A stretch of DNA of 64,000 nt. Source: Ochrobactrum teleogrylli. Its GTDB lineage: Bacteria > Pseudomonadota > Alphaproteobacteria > Rhizobiales > Rhizobiaceae. Below the pieces are notes generated by a model, which was given only the letters and a program-made list of their open reading frames with translations, made no database searches and had not been told where the DNA came from. The position numbers and the translations under genes were made by a program. Position 1 is the stretch's first letter. Every line of letters starts with the position of its first letter. Shown here piece by piece: positions 1-9,407 of this stretch. Location: contig NZ_VEWL01000001.1 of the NCBI RefSeq assembly GCF_006376685.1, positions 186,001-250,000 on the forward strand, in the 5' to 3' direction.

Positions 1-862
1 AGAACATGGCGACGAACGGGCTGGAGCTTGGATCGACCTGATCCCAAGGGATCACGGTGATGATCACAAACAGCGCACCGAGATAGAACAGCACCACGCG
101 GATCGGGATCGAGTTGATGGCTTTTGGCAAATTGCGCACCGGGTCCTTGGTTTCGGCGGCGGCGGTGCCGACGAGTTCGATGCCGACAAAGGCGAAGACC
201 GCGATCTGGAAACCGGCGACAAAGCCGAGGAAACCGTTGGGGAAGAAGCCGCCATGGTTCCACAAATGCGCGACCGAGGCCCGGCTGCCGTTCGGCAGGG
301 TAAAGCCGGTCGAGAGCATGTACACGCCGGCGATGATCAGTGCGACGATGGCGACGATCTTGATCAGCGCGAACCAGAATTCGATTTCACCGAAATTGCG
401 AACGGTGGGCAGATTGAGCGCGAGAAGCGTGAAGATCAGCCCAAGTGCCGGTATCCAGAGCGCCAGTTCAGGAAACCAGAACGAGACGTAACCCGATACG
501 GCCACCACGTCTGCCACGCCCGTCACGATCCAGCAGAGCCAGTAGGTCCAGCCGGTGAAGAACTGCGCCCATGGGCCGAGATAATCGCCCGCGAAATCTG
601 CGAATGAGCGATATTCGAGATTGGACAGCAGGATTTCACCCAATGCGCGCATCACGAAGAACAGCATGAAGCCGATCACCGCATAGACGAGCAGGATCGA
701 AGGGCCAGCCAGCGAAATGGTCTTGCCCGAGCCCATGAAAAGGCCGGTGCCAATCGCGCCGCCAATGGCGATCAGTTGCAGGTGTCTGTTGGATAGATTG
801 CGCGCAAGGTGGGTATCCTCCTCCCGATCGGAATCGACAGAAGGTTTGGATGCGATGTTCAT
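1..862 (-). CDS. cycA: Amino acid permease, CycA-like (D-serine/D-alanine/glycine), 3' truncated
   Basis: Inner-membrane proton symporter of the amino acid/polyamine/organocation superfamily, probably importing D-serine, D-alanine and glycine. About 287 N-terminal residues are present; the C-terminal third lies beyond the window edge. A charged cytoplasmic start (residues 1-25) is followed by the family signature IAIGGAIGTGLFMGSG near residue 35 and then by several hydrophobic helices. FAFVGIELVGTAAAETKDP near residue 225 matches E. coli CycA almost residue for residue as I recall it. The ATG at 862 has AGAGGCG about 6 bases upstream. Substrate is inferred from that similarity; a related permease such as AnsP cannot be fully excluded. 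Confidence 0.85.
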   Translation of the reverse strand, partial: MNIASKPSVDSDREEDTHLARNLSNRHLQLIAIGGAIGTGLFMGSGKTISLAGPSILLVYAVIGFMLFFVMRALGEILLSNLEYRSFADFAGDYLGPWAQFFTGWTYWLCWIVTGVADVVAVSGYVSFWFPELALWIPALGLIFTLLALNLPTVRNFGEIEFWFALIKIVAIVALIIAGVYMLSTGFTLPNGSRASVAHLWNHGGFFPNGFLGFVAGFQIAVFAFVGIELVGTAAAETKDPVRNLPKAINSIPIRVVLFYLGALFVIITVIPWDQVDPSSSPFVAMF

Positions 863-1065
863 TCAAACGCCTCTTTTTATCGAGCAGATGCCAGATAGAC
901 CGCATCCGCAATTGTGCGCCCAATTGGACGAACGGTGCTTTCTGATAAACGATGAGAACGATGATGGAAACAGCGCGGAATATAATAATTAGGCTAAGAT
1001 TTGACGCGGAAAGCTCTATTCAAAGCGCTAATATACTATTGATATAACGAGTAGTAGGCTATCTA

Positions 1066-2208
1066 TTAGGGATTTGCGCTTGGGCGCGGCCATGAAAAAT
1101 CATCGGCGCGACCGGGTGCGGGTTTTTTCTCGACAGGTGCCGGGCGGGTATTTTGGGGGCGTACACCAAGATTGCCGCCGAGCAAAACGCCGCTCTCGTC
1201 CTTATTGATGTCGCGCAGGCTGACGGGTGCGACCCGGTCCACGGGTTTGGACGGGTCTTGCGCACCGGCAGCCGGGAGAGGCTGGCCCTCTTCCTTGCCG
1301 CCGCCAAGATAGGCGCGCAGCGGCTTTTCCGCATAGAAGGCAAGCTTGCGCTTGCCAGCCGAAGTGATGTTGATGCCGTCATTGCCGCGCAGGCGCGCCG
1401 TCTGACCGTTGATGTCGAAACCGGTCTGGGTGAAATTGCCGTCTTCATCGATAAAGCCGTCCCAGACATCGGCAAACTTGCCGCCCGCCTTTTCCGTGGT
1501 GGTGCGGTAGATTTCATTCAGCGCCAGCATGTCCTGTGACATGCCTTTCGGACGGAAGGCGGGCTGCCCGACCCAGACCAGCGGATAATGGCGGTCATTG
1601 ATCGCCTTGACGAACTGGTCCACGCGCTTTTGATATTCCGCAGTCCATTCCGGCGAACGTGCGGCGAGGCTGGTGCCATTGGCCGTGATCGCCTGACGAT
1701 CGTTGGAGCCGATCATCACGACGACGGCGGCAGGCTTTTCCTCATCCAGTATCTTGCCGATATTTTCCGGCCAGTTGAAATAGTCCTCACGCACAAAGCC
1801 CGACGAACCGTTGATGCGGGTTGTGACCGTCAGATCCGGATCGGACGCAAAGGCCACATCGAGCCCTTCGGCAAGGCCGCTGCTGATGAAATCACCGACC
1901 ACCAGCACCTTTTTTGCATCCGGGTTTTTCTCGATGACAGGCACGGTGGGCACTGCCACCTGTGGCGCGGCTTTGCGGGTGACGGGAGACGTCGCCTTGG
2001 GTGCGCGTTTCGGCTTTGGTCGGCTCTGCTGGGGCCGGGGCTGCTCATATTGGCGTTGCGGTTGTCGCGAACCAAACAGCAAGTCGAAAAGCGTCCGTGG
2101 CCGTTCCTGCGCTGATGCACTGGCAAGACCGGAAAGCAGCAGCGCCAGCGCTGCCAGCATGACACTGGCCGCCTTCAACATTTCGCCTGCAATCCGAGAT
2201 TTGCGCAT
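1066..2208 (-). CDS. Secreted DUF459 / SGNH-hydrolase-fold protein
   Basis: A 380-residue exported protein. Residues 10-35 form a signal peptide (hydrophobic core ending in ASASA), followed by a Pro/Gln/Arg-rich linker to about residue 75, the DUF459 SGNH-like domain (about 98-300) and a Pro-rich tail. Block I reads VVGDFISSGLAEGL (about 104-117) and block III reads MIGSND (about 165-170). The expected nucleophile position in GDS is F, and the usual DGxH block reads DGIN near 277-280, so the hydrolase triad looks degenerate. The frame is open up to 2277, but that ATG lies in the loop of an intrinsic terminator, so the ATG at 2208, with GGA just upstream, is preferred. It follows the transglycosylase gene, which suggests a cell-wall context. 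The function is unknown. Confidence 0.82.
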   Translation of the reverse strand: MRKSRIAGEMLKAASVMLAALALLLSGLASASAQERPRTLFDLLFGSRQPQRQYEQPRPQQSRPKPKRAPKATSPVTRKAAPQVAVPTVPVIEKNPDAKKVLVVGDFISSGLAEGLDVAFASDPDLTVTTRINGSSGFVREDYFNWPENIGKILDEEKPAAVVVMIGSNDRQAITANGTSLAARSPEWTAEYQKRVDQFVKAINDRHYPLVWVGQPAFRPKGMSQDMLALNEIYRTTTEKAGGKFADVWDGFIDEDGNFTQTGFDINGQTARLRGNDGINITSAGKRKLAFYAEKPLRAYLGGGKEEGQPLPAAGAQDPSKPVDRVAPVSLRDINKDESGVLLGGNLGVRPQNTRPAPVEKKPAPGRADDFSWPRPSANP

Positions 2209-2252
2209 CAGTTCCGCTTTCGTTGCAAAGCCATCATAATACGGCATGGCGC

Positions 2253-2292
2253 AAAAATGAAACGGAGCGCGCTTCATGGGAAACGCGCTCCG
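2253..2292 (-). terminator. Intrinsic terminator after the lytic transglycosylase gene
   Basis: A perfect 9-bp stem, CGGAGCGCG (2263-2271) with CGCGCTCCG (2284-2292), has a 12-base loop. On the minus strand it is followed by TTTCATTTTT. It lies 19 bases past the transglycosylase stop codon and covers the upstream ATG of the next frame, which argues against that longer start. Confidence 0.85.
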
Positions 2293-2310
2293 ATAAATCT
2301 GCGGTTCGTC

Positions 2311-3549
2311 TTAACGGCGACGCAGGACTGACAACACTTCCTTGCTCGGATGTCCATCCGGCTGCAAGCCGTTGCGCTGCTGGAAGGCTTCGATGGCTTT
2401 ACGCGAGGTGGAGCCGATCTTGCCGTCGATATTACCGTCGTAATAGCCGAGCGCCTTGAGATGCGTCTGCAATTCCTGACGCTCGTTCATGGTGATCGGG
2501 GTGAACGGACGATTCCAGTCCTGACGCAGCCCCTGATAGCCACTGATGCGGTCTGCCAGAAGGCCGACAGCCAGCGCATATTTGTCAGCATTGTTGTAGC
2601 GCTTGATGACGAAGAAGTTCTTGGTCATCAGGAATGCCGGGCCCTTGCGGCCATCCGGCACCTTCAGCGTCACCTTTTCGCTCGGGTCGGGGAATGCACG
2701 CCCATTGGCGCGCACGACGCCGCGCTTTTGCCATTCGGCGACAGTCAGCGAACCGGATGGGAACTTGCCGCCCGCCGGTAGCACCACTTCGTAACCCCAT
2801 GTCCGGCCCGGCTGCCAGCCGTTGCGATGCAGCAGATTGGCGGCAGTGCCCAGCGCATCGGGAATGGAATTCCAGATGTCGCGCTTGCCATTGCCATCCA
2901 TATCGACTGCATAGGCCTGATAGCTAGTCGGGATAAACTGCGTGTGGCCAAGGGCACCCGCCCACGAACCAGACAGATGCCCGCGGTCGATATCGCCGGT
3001 CTGGAGAATTTTCATCGCGGCGATCAGCTGTGTGCGGCCATATTTGGCGCGCTTCGGATCGGCATAGGCCAGCGTTGCGAGCGAACGAACCGCATCGCGC
3101 ATCACGTCGTCGCGCTTGAGAATCTCGCCGTAATTGCTTTCCATTGACCAGATGGCGAGCAGAATATTCCGATCAACCGAAAAGCGTTGTTCGATGCGCT
3201 GCAGCCACGGGCCCCATTTGCGCGCCATGCTCTGGCCGACGCTGGTGGAATCCTCGTTCACGCGATTGTCAATGTAATTCCAGACAGGCTCGGTGAATTC
3301 CGGCTGATAACGCGCCTTCTCCAGCACGACGGGATCGGCAGCATCGACACCGCGGAAGGCGCGGTCGAAGGTGGAAGGCGAAACGCCGGCGTTGATGGCA
3401 ACCGGACGGAAATTCGCCACCCACTGGCGAAATTTCGCATCGGCAAATGCCGAACCGGTCGAAAGGGCGGATGCCAGCACCGCAACGGCAACCGTAGCGG
3501 TCGCCTTGAGCTTCAGCGTCTGTCCCAGTGTGAATGGAAATCGCAGCAT
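2311..3549 (-). CDS. Lytic murein transglycosylase, MltB-like, with peptidoglycan-binding domain
   Basis: A 412-residue periplasmic enzyme that cleaves the MurNAc-GlcNAc bond of peptidoglycan and leaves 1,6-anhydro-MurNAc ends. Residues 1-36 are a signal peptide (cleavage after GSAFA). The SLT_2 domain spans about 38-330 and contains IWSMESNYG with the likely catalytic acid Glu137. GALGHTQFIPTSY and MDGNGKRDIW follow, both usual in this family. A PG_binding_1 domain fills about 350-410. No lipobox is visible, so it is probably soluble in the periplasm. Its transcript ends at the terminator at 2253-2292. Family assignment is firm; MltB versus another SLT_2 paralogue is not resolved. Confidence 0.93.
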   Translation of the reverse strand: MLRFPFTLGQTLKLKATATVAVAVLASALSTGSAFADAKFRQWVANFRPVAINAGVSPSTFDRAFRGVDAADPVVLEKARYQPEFTEPVWNYIDNRVNEDSTSVGQSMARKWGPWLQRIEQRFSVDRNILLAIWSMESNYGEILKRDDVMRDAVRSLATLAYADPKRAKYGRTQLIAAMKILQTGDIDRGHLSGSWAGALGHTQFIPTSYQAYAVDMDGNGKRDIWNSIPDALGTAANLLHRNGWQPGRTWGYEVVLPAGGKFPSGSLTVAEWQKRGVVRANGRAFPDPSEKVTLKVPDGRKGPAFLMTKNFFVIKRYNNADKYALAVGLLADRISGYQGLRQDWNRPFTPITMNERQELQTHLKALGYYDGNIDGKIGSTSRKAIEAFQQRNGLQPDGHPSKEVLSVLRRR

Positions 3550-3937
3550 TCTGTGTTTCCCTTCTGCAATCTTCAGGCCGGAACGTCTTGTTTTCCGGCG
3601 TGTTTCTTAAGAATGTCGATGCCGCTCGGTTCAGATTGCATGCGCTAACTAATACCATCCACTGTTGCAATTTGGCAGTGTAAAATTGGCATCGACCAGT
3701 TGAATGTTCAAATTATAGTCTGTCGGTTAGCATTTGGTTTACCATGGGCGGCGCTGCGGCAAAATTTGCCGGAAAATTGGAAAAATTTTTGAATCAAGCA
3801 ACATTAAGAATGGTTCATTTAATGTGATGGTATGATCCATGTAATTTCGTCGTTCTTTAATGAAATAGCCTTATTTGAAATTCAGTTGCTTCAATGCTTT
3901 GATAGCAAGATTGCATTAGTGAAAATCGAGGAGACGA
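3550..3937. other. 388-bp divergent intergenic region (transglycosylase / galU)
   Basis: An AT-rich stretch between two divergently transcribed genes. I find no convincing ORF or RNA here. It should hold both promoters. A-rich runs near 3760-3800 and 3900-3930 lie before galU, whose ribosome binding site is the GAGGAG at 3928-3934. Confidence 0.5.
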
Positions 3938-4831
3938 ATGAGTTCGATCCGCAAAATCCGCAAAGCCGTTTTCCCCGTTGCCGGTCTCGGCACCCGGTTC
4001 CTTCCCGCCACCAAATCGATCCCCAAGGAAATGCTGACGGTCGTGGACAAGCCCGTCATTCAGTATGTGGTCGATGAAGCGCGTGAGGCTGGTATCGAAC
4101 ATCTGATTTTCGTCACCGGGCGCAACAAGGCGGTCATCGAAGATTATTTCGATGCGCAGGTCGAGTTGTATGCCACGCTTGCCGAACGCGGCAAAAAGGC
4201 CGAACTCGATCATCTTCAGGATTTGCAGCCGCAGCCGGGCACGACGAGCTTCACCCGTCAGCAGGTTCCGCTTGGCCTTGGTCACGCGGTCTGGTGTGCA
4301 CGTGAGCTGGTCGGCGATGAGCCGTTCGCGCTTCTGCTGCCGGACATGGTGATGCAGTCGAAGAAGGGCTGCCTCGCCGAAATGGTCGAGCTGTACGAAA
4401 AGACCGGGGGCAATGTCATCGCGGTGCAGGAATGCGACCCGGAAGAGGCGCATAAATACGGTATCGTCGGCAAGGGCAGTGCAATCGGCTCCGGTTTCGA
4501 GATTACCCAGATGGTTGAAAAGCCCGCCAAGGGCACTGCACCGTCCAATCTCTACATCAATGGCCGTTACATTTTGCAGCCGGAAATCTTCGAACTTCTG
4601 AGCAAGCAGGAAAAGGGCGCTGGCAACGAAATCCAGCTTACCGATGCCATGCTGAAGCTGGCCGATGCGCAGAAATTCTATGGCTTCGACTATCAGGGCC
4701 GCACCTTCGACTGCGGTTCCAAGGCAGGCTTCATCGAAGCCAATGTCGCGTTTGCGCTGTGGCGCAAGGATATCCGCCCGTCGGTGGAAGTGTCGATCAG
4801 CGAATTGCTGGAAACGATCAAGCCAGCCTGA
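3938..4831 (+). CDS. galU: UTP-glucose-1-phosphate uridylyltransferase
   Basis: A 297-residue cytoplasmic enzyme converting UTP and glucose 1-phosphate to UDP-glucose, a precursor for surface polysaccharides. The nucleotidyltransferase signature [18 protein letters not shown] sits at about residues 16-33, [11 protein letters not shown] follows near 38-48, and YGIVGKG and VEKP occur in the middle of the domain. The length equals that of the GalU/ExoN family (about 290-300). GAGGAG lies just upstream of the ATG. The gene stands alone, closed by a strong terminator at 4851. The polysaccharide locus starting at 30 kb would draw on its product. Confidence 0.96.
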   Translation: MSSIRKIRKAVFPVAGLGTRFLPATKSIPKEMLTVVDKPVIQYVVDEAREAGIEHLIFVTGRNKAVIEDYFDAQVELYATLAERGKKAELDHLQDLQPQPGTTSFTRQQVPLGLGHAVWCARELVGDEPFALLLPDMVMQSKKGCLAEMVELYEKTGGNVIAVQECDPEEAHKYGIVGKGSAIGSGFEITQMVEKPAKGTAPSNLYINGRYILQPEIFELLSKQEKGAGNEIQLTDAMLKLADAQKFYGFDYQGRTFDCGSKAGFIEANVAFALWRKDIRPSVEVSISELLETIKPA

Positions 4832-4850
4832 GATGGTTGCCTGAAAATCG

Positions 4851-4882
4851 AAAACCGCCTTCAATCTTGAAGGCGGTTTTTT
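4851..4882 (+). terminator. Intrinsic terminator of galU
   Basis: A 12-bp perfect stem, AAAACCGCCTTC (4851-4862) with GAAGGCGGTTTT (4869-4880), has a 6-base loop and continues into T residues. It starts 20 bases after the galU stop codon. Confidence 0.93.
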
Positions 4883-4892
4883 GCTGCCCGCT

Positions 4893-4972
4893 TCTAGTGG
4901 ATTGAATTTGACGTTTGATTCCCGGCTGACATAGATGCTGTTTCAAACGTCAAATTCGAAAAATCCACTAGA
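4893..4972. repeat. 80-bp palindromic element with TCTAGTGG/CCACTAGA ends
   Basis: Long imperfect inverted repeat. The left arm (4893-4917) carries TCTAGTGGATT then AATTTGACGTTTG; the right arm (4944-4972) carries CAAACGTCAAATT then AATCCACTAGA. The arms are separated by 26 bases. It lies between galU and the beta-barrel gene and codes for nothing. Confidence 0.85.
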
Positions 4973-4984
4973 TACATATACTTG

Positions 4985-5059
4985 CTAGTGGTCTTTTTGA
5001 TTCCAACATTTGCTCAGCGCGTGAACCGAGGGATGCAAATGTTGGAATCAGACCACTAG
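4985..5059. repeat. 75-bp palindromic element with CTAGTGG/CCACTAG ends
   Basis: A second palindrome, 12 bases from the first, has the same CTAGTGG terminal heptamer but different inner arms: GATTCCAACATTTGC (4999-5013) pairs with GCAAATGTTGGAATC (5035-5049). The right terminus overlaps the stop codon of the beta-barrel gene at 5056-5058. In RNA it would fold into one long hairpin at the 3' end of that gene. Confidence 0.85.
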
Positions 5060-6642
5060 CGCTGCACTTTCACGCCGAGATAAATGCTGTTGGAGTTATA
5101 TTCTCGTGTCGAAACCTGGCTCGTCAGGAATTCATGACGCAAGCGCGCATCAAGCCCGACGAAGCGGTTGATCCAGTAAGTCGCGCCGATCTGTGCACCC
5201 AGCGTATAGTCCGTGCCGGTGCCATCCTTGTTCGCGCGGATGAGCGTGTCGACCCTGCCATTGAGGCTGAGGTCCGACCGGATGCGATGCGTGACGTCGA
5301 GGCTCGCAAATTGCAGCAGCGAACCGGCAATGCCCGGCGTGGTGGACATATCCACGGTGGTTTGTGAATAAAGCCGCACATCGGTGCCACGCAATGGCGA
5401 CCAGTTGAGCGCGGCATTGATCGACGGTCCGCTGACTGCTCCAAGCCGGTCATCATCGCTGTTGGCGCGCATATAGCCTGCGGCGAACTCGCCGTTCAGC
5501 TTTTCGCCCATATCGACCATCAGGCCGCCGCGCAGGGCGAATTGCGAACCGCTGCGTTCAAAGCCGTTGCTATCCACGCGCTCGTCGAAAATGCGCTTGC
5601 CGAGTTCCACTTCGGCGAATGGCTTGATGGCCTGCGACATGGAGAAACCGCCGCGCAGCGTGATGCTGGCATAGGTGTTATCGCGATCCTTCTGGCTGAC
5701 AGTGCCGCCGGAAGGCAGTTCCGCATCGCCATACATATCGTGTTCGACGCGGCCCGTGGCGCGACCGAAAATCAGCCCCGTATCGTGCTCGACGCCGAGG
5801 CTGCCATTGAAGGTGTGAACCAGCGGGCGCTGCAAGGCGCCAACCACGCCATTCGGATTGGAGGCGCTTTCACGCCGCAGCCGATAACCCGCGCCCGTAT
5901 TGACCGTGGTTTGGTCGGTCAGATCGAGGCGCAGATTGCCCTGAATGTCGAGCTGCGGTTCGCTCACATCCTGACCGGAAATGGATTTGCTCAGCGTGCC
6001 CGATGCATCGAGCGTCGCCTGATGCCGCGCCCAGTCGGATTGCGCATTGAGGCGCAGCGTGGTTTCCGATAGCACTGCACTCGAACCGGACGCACTATTG
6101 TCGCCGTTCGATGTCGCGCGAATGCCTTGCTCAAGCGAAGGGCGCAGAACGAACGATCCGGCGCGGAGGCCAACCGGCGCGAAGGGGTCTGCCTCCTGTG
6201 CCGGCCCGCGCCCCTGTTCGGGTGACTGGCGCATGTTTTCGCGCTGCACACGCCCGCTATCGCTATCCGCTTCGTTTGTGATCGCGCCAACCCGCATGGC
6301 GTCAAGCGGTTGATCCTCGAGCGGCGCCGCCGGGGCAGGCTGTGGCTGGGCGTCCGCTGCAACCGCATTATCCTGCATCGGCGCGAAAAAGGTGTCGGAA
6401 CCATCATCGCTCCCGCCACCGCTGGCGCTATCGGAACGGCCGGGGGCTGCCAGCCCGCGCGCGGCGAGCGTATCCGGCGACGAGGCGGAAAGCACGTCTT
6501 CCGGCACACTGCCGCGCAGATAGGCATCCTGAGCATGCGAGAGGGAAGGGACGATAGCCATCGCCGCGCCCGCCAGAAACAGGCTTCTCAGCCTGCGGGC
6601 AATGGGCGTCGAACCGCCGGATAGAGGCATGGCAAATGGCAT
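5056..6642 (-). CDS. Outer membrane beta-barrel protein (BBP2-like)
   Basis: A 528-residue exported protein. Residues about 1-38 form a long signal peptide (SLFLAGAAMAIVPSLSHA). A low-complexity periplasmic stretch (Ser, Asp, Ala, Gln, Pro) runs to about residue 145. It is followed by some 370 residues of alternating polar and hydrophobic beta strands with many Gly, Arg and Thr, ending in a short aromatic-containing strand (YLGVKVQR), as in barrel proteins. The family often occurs near exopolysaccharide genes in rhizobia and may help surface export; that role is inferred. The frame opens at a TTG (6654). I use the ATG at 6642, though no clear Shine-Dalgarno precedes either. The stop codon is embedded in a palindromic repeat. 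Confidence 0.8.
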   Translation of the reverse strand: MPFAMPLSGGSTPIARRLRSLFLAGAAMAIVPSLSHAQDAYLRGSVPEDVLSASSPDTLAARGLAAPGRSDSASGGGSDDGSDTFFAPMQDNAVAADAQPQPAPAAPLEDQPLDAMRVGAITNEADSDSGRVQRENMRQSPEQGRGPAQEADPFAPVGLRAGSFVLRPSLEQGIRATSNGDNSASGSSAVLSETTLRLNAQSDWARHQATLDASGTLSKSISGQDVSEPQLDIQGNLRLDLTDQTTVNTGAGYRLRRESASNPNGVVGALQRPLVHTFNGSLGVEHDTGLIFGRATGRVEHDMYGDAELPSGGTVSQKDRDNTYASITLRGGFSMSQAIKPFAEVELGKRIFDERVDSNGFERSGSQFALRGGLMVDMGEKLNGEFAAGYMRANSDDDRLGAVSGPSINAALNWSPLRGTDVRLYSQTTVDMSTTPGIAGSLLQFASLDVTHRIRSDLSLNGRVDTLIRANKDGTGTDYTLGAQIGATYWINRFVGLDARLRHEFLTSQVSTREYNSNSIYLGVKVQR

Positions 6643-6795
6643 ATGTGATTTCAAACCGTTGCAACGTGGTGGATGAACGGTAAAGGCACATGGTTAATTC
6701 TTTGTTGCCATCGGCGATGTTGCGCAACGAAAGCAATCATTTGTGGGTAATAAAAGCTTGGACAACGGGCAGCGAAGAGGCTAACGCTTTGCGCC

Positions 6796-7797
6796 ATGGA
6801 AAAGCTCGATCAAACCCAGATTTCGATGGGTGCGGAAGCGGCCATCGCTTCGGCGCTCCGGACCATTCGCACCGAAAACGAAGGACTTGCCGCGCTTGAA
6901 GAAGCGCTGCGCAATGGTTTGTCCGGTCCCTTCGCACAAGCGGTAAAACAGATCGCCACCGCCAAGGGGCGTCTGGTCGTTACCGGCGTCGGCAAGAGCG
7001 GCCATATCGGCGTCAAGCTTGCCGCCTCTTTTGCCTCGACGGGCACGGCTGCTTTCTTCGTGCATTCGGCGGAGGCCAATCACGGCGATCTCGGCATGAT
7101 TGGTCGTGACGATGTGATCCTGGCGATTTCTTGGTCCGGCGAAACGGCAGAACTGAAGGGCATCGTCAATTATTCGCAGCGTTTCCGCATTCCGCTGATT
7201 GCAATCACCTCGCGTGAGGATTCCGCACTCGGTCGCGCTGCAACTGTCGTGCTCCAGCTGCCCAAGACGGCAGAAGCCTGCCCGCACGGGCTGGCGCCAA
7301 CCACTTCAACCATTATGCAGCTCGCCATCGGCGATGCGCTGGCGATTGCGCTTCTGGAAGCACGCGGGTTTACACCGAGCGATTTCAAAACCTTCCATCC
7401 GGGTGGTTCGCTGGGTGCGAGCCTCATCCATATCCGCGATATCATGCATCGCGGAGAGCGCATTCCGCTGGTAGCCGCTGGAACGGCCATGCCAGCCGCG
7501 ATGAAAGTGCTGGCGCAAAAGAGTTTCGGTTGCGTGGTTGTGGTCGATGAGAGCGGCGAACTGGCCGGTATCGTCACGGACGGCGATATTTCGCGCAATC
7601 TGCACCGCAATCTGTCGGAACTGGCGGTCGATGACATCATGACCCGCAAGCCGAAGACGGTCGATCAGAACATGCTGGCCACTGCTGCACTCAACACGAT
7701 CAACGAAAACCACATCGGCGCACTGATCGTGGTCGAGAACAACCGCCCGGTCGGTCTCGTGCATTTCCACGATCTGCTGCGGATTGGGGCCGTTTAA
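6796..7797 (+). CDS. kdsD: D-arabinose-5-phosphate isomerase (SIS plus two CBS domains)
   Basis: A 333-residue cytoplasmic enzyme of the KdsD/KpsF family. It interconverts ribulose 5-phosphate and arabinose 5-phosphate, the first step to Kdo for lipopolysaccharide or capsule. The SIS domain (about 45-180) carries GVGKSGHIGVKLAASFAS and SWSGETAELKG. CBS repeats occupy about 210-265 and 275-333, the second starting near DIMTRKPKTV. The length is close to that of E. coli KdsD (328). It stands alone, divergent from the beta-barrel gene and convergent with the nfeD-like gene. The ribosome binding site is weak. No Kdo synthase lies nearby, so a general envelope role is likely. Confidence 0.93.
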   Translation: MEKLDQTQISMGAEAAIASALRTIRTENEGLAALEEALRNGLSGPFAQAVKQIATAKGRLVVTGVGKSGHIGVKLAASFASTGTAAFFVHSAEANHGDLGMIGRDDVILAISWSGETAELKGIVNYSQRFRIPLIAITSREDSALGRAATVVLQLPKTAEACPHGLAPTTSTIMQLAIGDALAIALLEARGFTPSDFKTFHPGGSLGASLIHIRDIMHRGERIPLVAAGTAMPAAMKVLAQKSFGCVVVVDESGELAGIVTDGDISRNLHRNLSELAVDDIMTRKPKTVDQNMLATAALNTINENHIGALIVVENNRPVGLVHFHDLLRIGAV

Positions 7798-7851
7798 GAG
7801 GGCAGTAAGGCAGTAGGGCAATAGGGATAAATTAGGGCGCAACATACTGCC

Positions 7852-8313
7852 CTAAACAGCCACCTCTATCTCCAGCGTCACTGCATCGAAGGCCACGACG
7901 CGAACTTCAGTACCTGCGGGCAGGTCCGGCCCTTTCACACGCCATGTCGTATCGTTGATGCGAATGCGTCCGCGCCCATTGTTGATGGGCTCGGTCAGTG
8001 TGGTGCGCTGACCAACCAGCTGTTCGCCGCGCCGGTTGAGCAGAGGCTCGTCCAGATTTTCGCTCTTCGAGCCAAAAAAACGGCGTCCTGCCAGCGCGAA
8101 CGCGACTGCGAGAACAAGAAACACGACCGCCTGGGCCTGCCAGCCAAAAATTGTGGTTGGTGATAGGAGGAACGCCACACCGCCGGTCACCAGAGCTGCG
8201 AGGCCGAACCATATGAAGAAAATGCCGGGCGCCAGAATTTCCAGAATGAGCAGGGCCAACCCGAAGACGAGCCAGCTCCAGATGCCAAGTTCGGACACAA
8301 GTTCGATAATCAT
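7852..8313 (-). CDS. NfeD-family membrane protein
   Basis: A 153-residue short NfeD-type protein. Three hydrophobic segments (about 9-30, 33-53 and 58-78) are followed by a soluble C-terminal OB-fold-like domain (about 90-150) with the GRIRINDTTWRV pattern of the family. It starts 18 bases after the SPFH gene and forms the usual two-gene operon with it. Such pairs are thought to organise membrane microdomains or support membrane-protein quality control. The ATG at 8313 has AGGA about 9 bases upstream. Confidence 0.88.
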   Translation of the reverse strand: MIIELVSELGIWSWLVFGLALLILEILAPGIFFIWFGLAALVTGGVAFLLSPTTIFGWQAQAVVFLVLAVAFALAGRRFFGSKSENLDEPLLNRRGEQLVGQRTTLTEPINNGRGRIRINDTTWRVKGPDLPAGTEVRVVAFDAVTLEIEVAV

Positions 8314-8331
8314 GGCGATCCGTCCTTTGAT

Positions 8332-9324
8332 CTAGCCGCGGCTGGTGGGCGGAACACTGCGCGCGCGCGAAATGCCCGGCGATGGGGGCGTCGGGTCAAC
8401 GGGCTTGTTGCCGTCGCCGAACACTTCCCGCGCAATGGCGCCAATGCCGCCGAGCGAACCGATCAGCGAGCTTGCCTCCAGCGGCATCAGCACGACCTTC
8501 TGGTTCTTGGCGCTGGCGATACTGCTGAGCGCTTCGGTGTATTTCTGCGCCACGAAGTAATTGAGCGCCTGCACATTGCCGTTGGCGACAGCGTCCGACA
8601 CCAGCGTCGTGGCCTTAGCTTCGGCTTCGGCGAGACGCTCGCGGGCTTCCGCTTCGCGCTTGGCTGCTTCCAGCTTGCCCTCGGCTTCGAGAATTTGCGA
8701 CTGCTTCTGGCCTTCGGCGCGCAGAATCTGGGCATTGCGGTCGCCTTCGGCTTCCAGAACCTGCGCGCGCTTGTCGCGCTCCGCCTTCATCTGGCGGGCC
8801 ATCGAGGTGACGATATCATCCGGTGGATTGATGTCCTTGATTTCCACGCGGGTGATTTTGATGCCCCATGGATGGGCTGCTTCGTCCACCACACGCAGCA
8901 GGCGGTCATTGATCGCATCGCGGTTGGAAAGCAATTCGTCCAGATCCATCGAGCCCATGACGGTACGGATATTGGTCATGGTGAGATTGAGGATCGCATA
9001 TTGCAGGTTCGCCACCTGATAAGCCGCCTGCGCGGCATTTAATACCTGATAAAATGCGATACCATTGACGCCGACAATGGCGTTGTCGCGAGTGATGACT
9101 TCCTGCGTCGGAACATCCAGCACCTGCTCCATCATATTAAGGCGCGCACCGATGCGGTCGAAGAACGGGACAATCAGATTGAGGCCCGGATTAAGCGTGC
9201 GCGTATAGCGGCCGAAACGTTCCACCGTATAGTTAAACCCCTGCGGCACCGTCTTGATGCCCGCGAAGAGTGTCGCCAGAACCAGCGCCGCAAGAATAAG
9301 CAGCGTAATATCAAACCCGGTCAT
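8332..9324 (-). CDS. SPFH/band 7 (stomatin/QmcA-like) membrane protein
   Basis: A 330-residue protein with one N-terminal membrane anchor (about 4-22, [17 protein letters not shown]), the SPFH domain (about 25-185, including [16 protein letters not shown] and [14 protein letters not shown]) and a long Ala/Glu-rich coiled coil (about 190-250) that drives ring assembly. A Pro-rich tail follows. This architecture matches QmcA and bacterial stomatins. It is co-transcribed with the downstream NfeD partner. GAGGA lies about 8 bases before the ATG. Confidence 0.92.
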   Translation of the reverse strand: MTGFDITLLILAALVLATLFAGIKTVPQGFNYTVERFGRYTRTLNPGLNLIVPFFDRIGARLNMMEQVLDVPTQEVITRDNAIVGVNGIAFYQVLNAAQAAYQVANLQYAILNLTMTNIRTVMGSMDLDELLSNRDAINDRLLRVVDEAAHPWGIKITRVEIKDINPPDDIVTSMARQMKAERDKRAQVLEAEGDRNAQILRAEGQKQSQILEAEGKLEAAKREAEARERLAEAEAKATTLVSDAVANGNVQALNYFVAQKYTEALSSIASAKNQKVVLMPLEASSLIGSLGGIGAIAREVFGDGNKPVDPTPPSPGISRARSVPPTSRG

Positions 9325-9407
9325 TATTTAATCCTCATAATATATCAGTTAAGCAATAAGGTATCAGAAAAGACATTAGCATGTACATAATGTACTACCT
9401 TATACTG

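Noticed and set aside
2209-2277. N-terminal extension of the DUF459 protein
   Set aside because: Its ATG lies in the loop of an intrinsic terminator of the preceding gene.
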